Origin: an uncultured Phycisphaeraceae bacterium
GTDB lineage: Bacteria > Planctomycetota > Phycisphaerae > Phycisphaerales > UBA1924
Assembly: GCA_937899905.1 (NCBI GenBank)
Contig: CALCCF010000056.1
Span: 1-64,000 of the forward strand
Length of the DNA: 64,000 bases
Direction: 5' to 3'
Below, piece by piece: positions 58,798-64,000 of this stretch. Position 1 is the stretch's first letter; every line of letters starts with the position of its first letter. A program made the position numbers and the translations under genes. Under the pieces are notes generated by a model. It had not been told where the DNA came from and made no database searches. It saw only the letters and a program-made list of their open reading frames with translations.

Positions 58798-60390
58798 ATG
58801 GAACCGATCTGGATTCTCATCGCGTTTCTCGTGGGGCTGGCGATCCGCCAAGTCGGCCTACCACCTCTGGTGGGGTTCCTGTGTGCTGGGTTCGTGCTTT
58901 CCGCGATGGGTGTGCAGCAGACGGAGATGCTCACGCGGCTTGCCGACCTTGGCATCTACCTCCTGCTGTTCTCCATCGGGCTGAAGCTGGACCTGAAGGG
59001 GCTCGCCAAGCCGGCGGTCTGGGGTGTGGCCTCGATCCACATGCTGGTGTTCACGGTTGGCATCGGGCTAGCCGTATTCGCCCTCACGTTCACCGGGCTG
59101 GGGCTGTTTGCCGAGTTGGACTTCTGGACCTCGATGCTGGTGGCGTTCGCGCTGTCGTTCTCTAGCACCGTCTTTGCAGTGAAGGTCCTCGAAGACCGAA
59201 CCGAGATGAATTCGCGGCACGGTCAAGAGGCGATCGGTGTGCTGATCACCCAGGACCTGTTCGCAATCCTGTTCCTCACCGCCTCGGTTGGGAAGCTGCC
59301 GTCGCCATGGGCATTGCTGCTGATCGCCGTACCGCTCTTGCGCACACCCCTGAAGATGGTCTTCGATCGGGTTGGCCACGGCGAATTGCTCGTGCTGTAC
59401 GGCCTGCTGCTTGTGCTCGGCTCGGTGTACCTGTTCGACCTCGTGCAGATGAAGCCGGACCTCGGCGCATTGGTCGCCGGACTCGTCCTGGGATCGCATC
59501 CAAAGTCGAGCGAGTTGTCCAAGGCCCTCTTGTCCTTGAAGGACTTGTTCCTGGTCGCGTTCTTCCTGTCCATCGGGCTGAACGGCGTGCCGACGCTGCA
59601 GCAACTTGGGATCGCCACCGCGCTCGTCTTGCTCTTACCTCTCAAGGCGGCGATGTTCTTCTGGCTCATGACCCGCTTCAAGCTGCGGGCACGAACGGCG
59701 ACGCTCAGCACGCTTCCGCTGAGCAACTACTCGGAGTTCGGCCTGATCGTGGGCGCTGTCGGCGTCACGGCGGGATGGATCGACCCCGCGTGGCTGCTGG
59801 TCGCGGCGATCGCGATGTCGATCAGCTTCGTGTTCACGGCGCCTATCAACTCGGTCGCTCACGGTCTGTTCGCAAAGTACATGGATCCGCTGCAGAAGTT
59901 CGAGACCGACAAGCGGCTGCCCGACGATCGACACATCAAGATCAGCCAGCCGATCGACGTCGTCGTCATCTCAATGGGTCGGATCGGCACCGCCGCGTAC
60001 GACGTCGTGAGTGAACGATTCAACGGCCGGGTCATTGGTCTTGATCAAGATCCTGAGACAGTCCGGCGACACATCGAGCAAGGCCGAAACACCGTGTGCG
60101 GTGACGCGACCGATCCGGACTTCTACGCCCGGCTCGGCCCGGCCTCCTCGTGCAAGCTGACAATCATCGCGCTCCAGAAGACCGCCGAAGCGATCACGAT
60201 CGCCGAGCTCCTGCGATCAAGCGGTTTTAAGGGCCGAATCGTTGCTATGGCCGCGTTCGAGGATCAGGTCGAACAACTCCGAGCGGCCGGCGTCGACTCG
60301 GCTCACTACCTCCACGACGAGATCGGCATCGGCCTCGCTCGAACGGCCCTCGATGAGATCGAGGCAGACCCACCACGCGCGGCGGCTTGA
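58798..60390 (+). CDS. CPA2-type cation:proton antiporter with TrkA-N domain (KefB/YbaL-like)
   Basis: The 530-residue protein has ~12 TMs (1-370) with IYLLLFSIGLKLDLKGL, ALSFSSTVFAVKVLED and GQEAIGVLITQDLFAILFL, the CPA2 ion-site region including Gln-Asp. The LSNYSEFGLIVGAVGV helix follows. A cytoplasmic nucleotide-binding domain (~385-515) has VVVISMGRIGTAAYDVV and VIGLDQDPETVRRHIEQGRNTVCGDATD. It probably exports K+ or Na+ under redox or nucleotide control. It is monocistronic by spacing. Confidence 0.92.
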   Translation: MEPIWILIAFLVGLAIRQVGLPPLVGFLCAGFVLSAMGVQQTEMLTRLADLGIYLLLFSIGLKLDLKGLAKPAVWGVASIHMLVFTVGIGLAVFALTFTGLGLFAELDFWTSMLVAFALSFSSTVFAVKVLEDRTEMNSRHGQEAIGVLITQDLFAILFLTASVGKLPSPWALLLIAVPLLRTPLKMVFDRVGHGELLVLYGLLLVLGSVYLFDLVQMKPDLGALVAGLVLGSHPKSSELSKALLSLKDLFLVAFFLSIGLNGVPTLQQLGIATALVLLLPLKAAMFFWLMTRFKLRARTATLSTLPLSNYSEFGLIVGAVGVTAGWIDPAWLLVAAIAMSISFVFTAPINSVAHGLFAKYMDPLQKFETDKRLPDDRHIKISQPIDVVVISMGRIGTAAYDVVSERFNGRVIGLDQDPETVRRHIEQGRNTVCGDATDPDFYARLGPASSCKLTIIALQKTAEAITIAELLRSSGFKGRIVAMAAFEDQVEQLRAAGVDSAHYLHDEIGIGLARTALDEIEADPPRAAA

Positions 60391-60624
60391 GATCGCCCTG
60401 CGCTCGCGAGGCCTTGCGTCCTACATCGCATCCGTGAGGAATCAGCCGCGATACGACTCGGATCCGCGACCGCTGTATCCGGCAGCCCGTTGCGCCGCCG
60501 CCCAGCCCGGCCGGCGTGCGGCAGGGAAGACTCTTGAGCCCAGGCTCCAGATCTATCGGCATCGAGAGTGCGATCATCCGAGCCAAGCCCATACCCTGAC
60601 GCGTCTGCATACGAGGACCATCCC

Positions 60625-60993
60625 ATGCCAACCACGACGCCCGAGCACGACGAACGCATCGCGAAGATGACCATGGCATCCGTCTATCCGCACTACGTCA
60701 CGAAGGTCGAGAAGAAGGGCCGGACTAAGGCAGAACTGCACCAGGTCATCGAATGGCTTACCGGCTTCGACCAGAAGGCGCTCCAGAAGCACATCGACGA
60801 CCAGTCGACCTTCGAGGACTTCTTCCGGCAAGCGACGCTGCACCCCAACGCCCACCTCATCACCGGCGTCATCTGCGGCTATCGCATCGAGGACATCGAA
60901 ACCTCGCTCACAAGACAGGCTCGATACCTCGACAAGCTGGTGGATGAGCTCGCCAAGGGCAAGAAGATGGAGAAGATCCTGCGCGGCGCGTGA
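60625..60993 (+). CDS. DUF2200 family protein
   Basis: I start at [15 protein letters not shown]; an earlier in-frame start is less likely. The 122-residue protein matches DUF2200: [58 protein letters not shown] and [19 protein letters not shown]. Members are small, soluble and of unknown function, often in environmental bacteria and some plasmids. No operon partner is obvious. Confidence 0.9.
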   Translation: MPTTTPEHDERIAKMTMASVYPHYVTKVEKKGRTKAELHQVIEWLTGFDQKALQKHIDDQSTFEDFFRQATLHPNAHLITGVICGYRIEDIETSLTRQARYLDKLVDELAKGKKMEKILRGA

Positions 60994-61185
60994 CGGGTCG
61001 TAGCAGTCTCAAGGGCCGGCCTTGGTCTCAGATCGCCGATCGGAAGCATGAACGCAGCCCTCTCCAAGGGTCCGGTAGTCGTGCGGGACACAAAGTTTCG
61101 GCCGAGGTGAAACGGCCGCGGTTTGGCCCCCAACAATGAGACGGGCGGCGGAAGACTCGCGATGCTCGCCCGTGGAGGCGTCACC

Positions 61186-61410
61186 ATGGATGAACTCGTA
61201 AAGGCCATCTTCGATGAAGGCAACCTGTTCTGGATCATCGGCGGCACGATCGCCATCGTGGCCATCGTGTTCGGCACGATCGCCGGGGCGATCAAGCGGG
61301 TTGCCCGCGAGAAGACCCGTCGCGAGATCGCGGCCTATATCGCCGAGGGCTCGATGACGCCCGAGCAGGGCGAGAAGCTCATGCGAGCCGTGCCCGACGA
61401 CGACGACTAG
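61186..61410 (+). CDS. Mini membrane protein with SHOCT-like tail (copy 1)
   Basis: The start MDELVKAIFDEG has GGAGG eight bases upstream. The 74-residue protein has one TM (~14-36: LFWIIGGTIAIVAIVFGTIAG), then an amphipathic tail KTRREIAAYIAEGSMTPEQGEKLM and a poly-Asp end. The tail resembles the SHOCT short-C-terminal helix pair. The next gene encodes a related protein 44 bases downstream. Confidence 0.65.
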   Translation: MDELVKAIFDEGNLFWIIGGTIAIVAIVFGTIAGAIKRVAREKTRREIAAYIAEGSMTPEQGEKLMRAVPDDDD

Positions 61411-61454
61411 GCACTGATCCAGCCCGGCCAACCCGCGGCGAACCGGAGTCCCCC

Positions 61455-61748
61455 ATGTATCCAGAAGACCCCATCACTGGTGGAGTCGCACCGACCTTCC
61501 TGGCCTTGATCGCCATCGGCGGCGGGGTCGTGGTCCTCACGGTCTTCTTCGTGATGCTCTTCTTAAGCATCATCTCTCGGAATCACCAACGGGAGCGGAC
61601 CACGCGCGAACTCGCTGCCTACGTGGCCGAGGGATCCATCAGCGCAGAGGATGCCGAACGGATCCAGCGCGGTTCGAGGCCTTGGCACGAGCTCCGCGAG
61701 ATCGCCCGCATCTCGGCCGGGGCAGCGAGCTGCGGACGGAAGGCGTAG
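61455..61748 (+). CDS. Mini membrane protein with SHOCT-like tail (copy 2)
   Basis: A 97-residue protein with one TM (~16-42: FLALIAIGGGVVVLTVFFVMLFLSI), then ERTTRELAAYVAEGSISAEDAERIQRG, clearly parallel to the tail of the preceding gene. The two are a tandem duplicated pair, probably co-transcribed. Their shared tail suggests a common partner. Function unknown. Confidence 0.65.
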   Translation: MYPEDPITGGVAPTFLALIAIGGGVVVLTVFFVMLFLSIISRNHQRERTTRELAAYVAEGSISAEDAERIQRGSRPWHELREIARISAGAASCGRKA

Positions 61749-61853
61749 GGCCTCGGGCTCAACCCCCCAGCGTCGTTATCGACTCATTAGTGGTGCCCAC
61801 CATCGCCTAGCCTCTCGGCCAAGCCAATCGCTTCCGAGAGGAGTGTCGCTCCG

Positions 61854-62669
61854 TTGTCTACGCACGAACACGCACCGCCCGCCGCCCTGTTGATTGTCGG
61901 CAACACCCGCGCACGAACCGCGCACTACGCGGACGGCAAGGTCCACCACTCCGCCAACCACGATGCCGAAGACGGCGAAGCGATGATCGACGCGCTCGCA
62001 TCATTCCTCGATGATCACCATGGCGCCCCGCTGCTCATCGGCAGCGTGAATCCTCCAGCGGCCCGCGCCGCGGCCAGCGCGTTCGCGTCACGCGTCGCCC
62101 AGGTGGCGTATGCCGGCATCGACTTCGCGATCCCGCTCCAGACCACGGTCGCCCAGCCGCAACGGGTAGGAATCGACCGCCTGCTGTGCTGCCTGGCCGC
62201 GTTCAAGATGGCCGAGCAGGCATGCATCGTGATCGACGCCGGGACGGCAATTACCGTGGACTTCGTCGACGGCCAGGGCGTGCACCACGGCGGGGCAATC
62301 GCACCCGGGCTCGGCGCCATGCTCGATGGCCTGCACCGGGCAGCCCCGGCCTTGCCCGAGCTCGCACCCGCGGACGCGCTGGCGATGAACCTGCCCGAAG
62401 CGCAGCCCTGGGGGCCTGATACCGAGCCGGCAATAGCGCTCGGCGCCCGAGCCGCCGCCGTTGGCCTCGTCCACAACCTGGTTGATCGCTTCGCGCTCGC
62501 GTACGGCGGCTACCCGCGGGTCATCGCCACCGGTGGCGACGCGTTGGGCCTTTTCGAGAACGACGAGATCGTCGAGCACGTCGTGCCCGACCTGCAACTC
62601 GTCGGGCTGGGACACGCCTACGAGGCCATGCTGGACGAGGACAACGAGCCGGACTCGGACGACCTGTAG
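61854..62669 (+). CDS. coaX: Type III pantothenate kinase
   Basis: Phosphorylates pantothenate in coenzyme A synthesis. The start is TTG (MSTHEHAPP) behind GAGAGGAG. The 271-residue protein has the phosphate-1 loop LLIVGNTRART (GNT in place of DxGNT, as the Asp is lost), GIDRLLCCLAAFKM, CIVIDAGTAITVDFVDG and HHGGAIAPGLGAMLDGLH. The last two are the diagnostic CoaX motifs. Monovalent-cation dependence is known for the family. A hairpin at its stop codon may terminate it and the convergent gene. Confidence 0.9.
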   Translation: MSTHEHAPPAALLIVGNTRARTAHYADGKVHHSANHDAEDGEAMIDALASFLDDHHGAPLLIGSVNPPAARAAASAFASRVAQVAYAGIDFAIPLQTTVAQPQRVGIDRLLCCLAAFKMAEQACIVIDAGTAITVDFVDGQGVHHGGAIAPGLGAMLDGLHRAAPALPELAPADALAMNLPEAQPWGPDTEPAIALGARAAAVGLVHNLVDRFALAYGGYPRVIATGGDALGLFENDEIVEHVVPDLQLVGLGHAYEAMLDEDNEPDSDDL

Positions 62670-62692
62670 CGGTAGCCCAACACGGCTACCGC
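62669..62692. terminator. Bidirectional hairpin between convergent coaX and parvulin-like gene
   Basis: A perfect 9-bp inverted repeat (GCGGTAGCC / GGCTACCGC, 6-base loop) starts at the last base of the coaX stop and covers the stop codon of the opposite gene. There is no T tract; a 10-bp palindrome GCCGTACGGC abuts it. Probably a transcript 3'-end structure for both strands. Confidence 0.45.
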
Positions 62693-63651
62693 CGTACGGC
62701 GCTCCAACTCCAACCCAGCGAATCGTCCATTGGCTCAACCCGCAACCTCGCGCGCAATCGCTCGTACAACGCGGCCATGGCCTGTTGCTGCGCATCGAGT
62801 TCGAGCCGCTCGAGCAAGTCCGGCCTCGCAGCCTCGAGCGTGATGCCATCGGACGGCCGCTCGTCGATCACGAGCGCAAATGCGAATCCCTCGTCCAGCG
62901 CGATCACGGGCGTGAGCTGGCCAGGCTCGGTCTCGAATACCGCGGCGCGAAAAGCGTCGGGATACGTCGCGTCGACGCGTCCGACCGGATCGAGCAGGCC
63001 GCCGCGACCGGAGGACACATCGCTGCTGTGGTCGATGGCCAGCTGGATGAACCGAGCAACGCCGAGCTCTAGCGACCGATCCAGTTGGCTTTGTACGTCC
63101 GCGCGATGTCGACCCACCGCCCTCTCGCTGGCCATGACGATCACGCGGACCTCGCGCCTCGGGCCATGCAGGGACTCGTGCAATCGACGCAGTTGGGCAT
63201 CGGTGGGCTGGAGCACCTGATCCGCGGTGATCTTCCGGGCGAGGGCGTTCCGACGCAGCAGCGACTCGAACCACTGCGGTCCCCAGCCGCGGCGGGCCCT
63301 GGCCCCCTCGACCGCGAGGCCGCGCGATCGCCGGTCGCGAAGGCCGACATCAACAAGGGCGCGCTCCACGATGGCCCGCTCTGCCCGGATGTCCTCGTCA
63401 CCAACCTCGACGCCGAGCCGCCGGGCCTCTCGTGCGACGGCCCTATCCAGCGCGAGCGCCTCTAAACCTGCCGCCCCACCACGCTCGGCCAGCAGTGGCC
63501 ACAGGTCCTCGCGCGTGACAAGAGTGCCATCGATGAGTGCGGCCCGATCCGGCGACGCCGCTAGCCTGCGATCTCCGACGGCACCTGTCGATCCGGCTGA
63601 CGCCGCACAGCCCACCAAAACGCTCACGATCGCCATGCAACACATGGCCAT
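62686..63651 (-). CDS. Parvulin-like (PpiC/SurA-type) lipoprotein
   Basis: I start at MAMCCMAIVSVLVGC, which gives a lipobox and a 321-residue protein; a longer frame adds 32 Arg-rich residues without a ribosome site. The N-terminal helical part (LIDGTLVTREDLWPLL, then LALDRAVAREARRLGVEVGDED) resembles the SurA chaperone core. Residues ~165-270 resemble a rotamase domain: REVRVIVMASERAVGRHRADVQ, SSDVSSGRGGLLDPVGRVDATYPDAF and ALDEGFAFALVIDER. It may fold periplasmic or outer-membrane proteins. Confidence 0.75.
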   Translation of the reverse strand: MAMCCMAIVSVLVGCAASAGSTGAVGDRRLAASPDRAALIDGTLVTREDLWPLLAERGGAAGLEALALDRAVAREARRLGVEVGDEDIRAERAIVERALVDVGLRDRRSRGLAVEGARARRGWGPQWFESLLRRNALARKITADQVLQPTDAQLRRLHESLHGPRREVRVIVMASERAVGRHRADVQSQLDRSLELGVARFIQLAIDHSSDVSSGRGGLLDPVGRVDATYPDAFRAAVFETEPGQLTPVIALDEGFAFALVIDERPSDGITLEAARPDLLERLELDAQQQAMAALYERLRARLRVEPMDDSLGWSWSAVRR

Positions 63652-63894
63652 GAGCGGTCTTGAACTCCCGGGCAAGGACGCGCGCGCAAGGCGGCGGGCG
63701 CCCAATCGTGAACCCCGTTCTCTCGTGCTGTCTACGCAATCGTACATGGCTGGGACTGCCCCTCTCGCGCCCAGACCCGCGGAAGTGGTCTCGGCGTCGC
63801 GTCGATCTCTGGGTGTGCGCTCGGGGGTTCGCGACTCAGCGATTCCGCGGAGCGTCGAGAGGCGCGAACATGCCGCTGCGGGCGTTTTGGAACC

Positions 63895-64000
63895 CTAGCT
63901 CGTTCTGATCCCCAGCGTGCGCTCGCGAGTCTCAGCCAACGCCGCAAGCCCGCACCAAACCCCGCGCACCCGCGGGCGGTCCCCGCTGCCGCCGCGATTC
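63895..64000 (-). CDS. Possible C-terminal end of a gene entering from the right edge
   Basis: On the minus strand a frame open from the edge reads GDRPRVRGVWCG, then LAALAETRERTLGIRTS and stops. The mix of residues looks more protein-like than the other two frames, but only ~34 codons are visible. I cannot name it. Confidence 0.3.
   Translation of the reverse strand, partial: NRGGSGDRPRVRGVWCGLAALAETRERTLGIRTS

Noticed and set aside
58543-58851. A 102-codon minus-strand open frame upstream of anmK
   Set aside because: It overlaps the start of the antiporter gene on the opposite strand and lacks protein-like composition; a shorter frame in the same spacer is reported at low confidence instead.
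63732-63947. A 71-codon minus-strand open frame near the right edge
   Set aside because: Arg/Pro/Ala-rich with no family features; another frame at the edge looks more like a genuine gene end.

Overview
The window looks like chromosome of a high-G+C Planctomycetota bacterium, most likely class Phycisphaerae. This is an inference from gene content. Several secreted proteins carry paired dockerin-like calcium loops of the form DxDGDGxLTLFDFLxFQ. There is a bacterial deoxyhypusine-synthase homologue, and the ribosomal proteins are divergent and extended. No 16S or 23S rRNA lies in the window to settle the point.

Layout. 1-4.1 kb: secreted proteins (FG-GAP repeat protein, a fibronectin-III-like protein, a dockerin protein, a dockerin-tagged subtilisin). 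4.3-6.6 kb: deoxyhypusine-synthase-like protein, a Cys-rich protein and NAD kinase. 6.6-14.9 kb, minus strand: one tightly packed operon with an ABC ATPase, an ABC permease, a membrane-anchored pseudo-protease joined to a DUF3299-like domain, an RND adaptor and an RND pump. 14.9-19.3 kb: two tandem secreted alpha/beta hydrolases with N-terminal dockerins. 19.4-22.8 kb: FAD oxidoreductase, a small Cys/His-rich membrane protein, rpmG, tuf and tRNA-Thr. 22.9-30.9 kb: ABC exporter, HEAT-like and membrane proteins of unknown role, folE2.

31-47.1 kb, minus strand: a nearly complete S10-spc-alpha ribosomal superoperon, transcribed rpsJ to rplQ, with secY, map and rpoA. rpsD and rpmD are missing from their usual places. 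Where rpsD would normally be, the RNA can fold into an H-type pseudoknot just before rpoA. A second set of nested stems lies between rplC and rplD. L22 carries an N-terminal XRE-like helix-turn-helix. EF-Tu has an altered switch I. S14, L33 and L36 have all lost their zinc ribbons.

47.4-51.8 kb: a secreted unknown, ruvB and a lipoprotein esterase. 51.9-53.9 kb: a low-G+C pair of redox genes bracketed by a decayed 5' half of tRNA-Gly(CCC) and the intact tRNA, which suggests an old integration. 54-58.5 kb, minus strand: a four-gene muropeptide recycling operon (anmK, murQ, a sodium symporter, nagZ) joined by stop/start overlaps. 58.8-64 kb: a KefB-like antiporter, a DUF2200 protein, two mini membrane proteins, type III pantothenate kinase and a parvulin-like lipoprotein.

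The strongest candidates for something undescribed are the rpoA-proximal pseudoknot, the HTH-L22 fusion, the EF-Tu switch I change, the tRNA-Gly-bracketed cassette and the pseudo-protease/DUF3299 transport operon. All are read from sequence alone; no database search or folding program was run.
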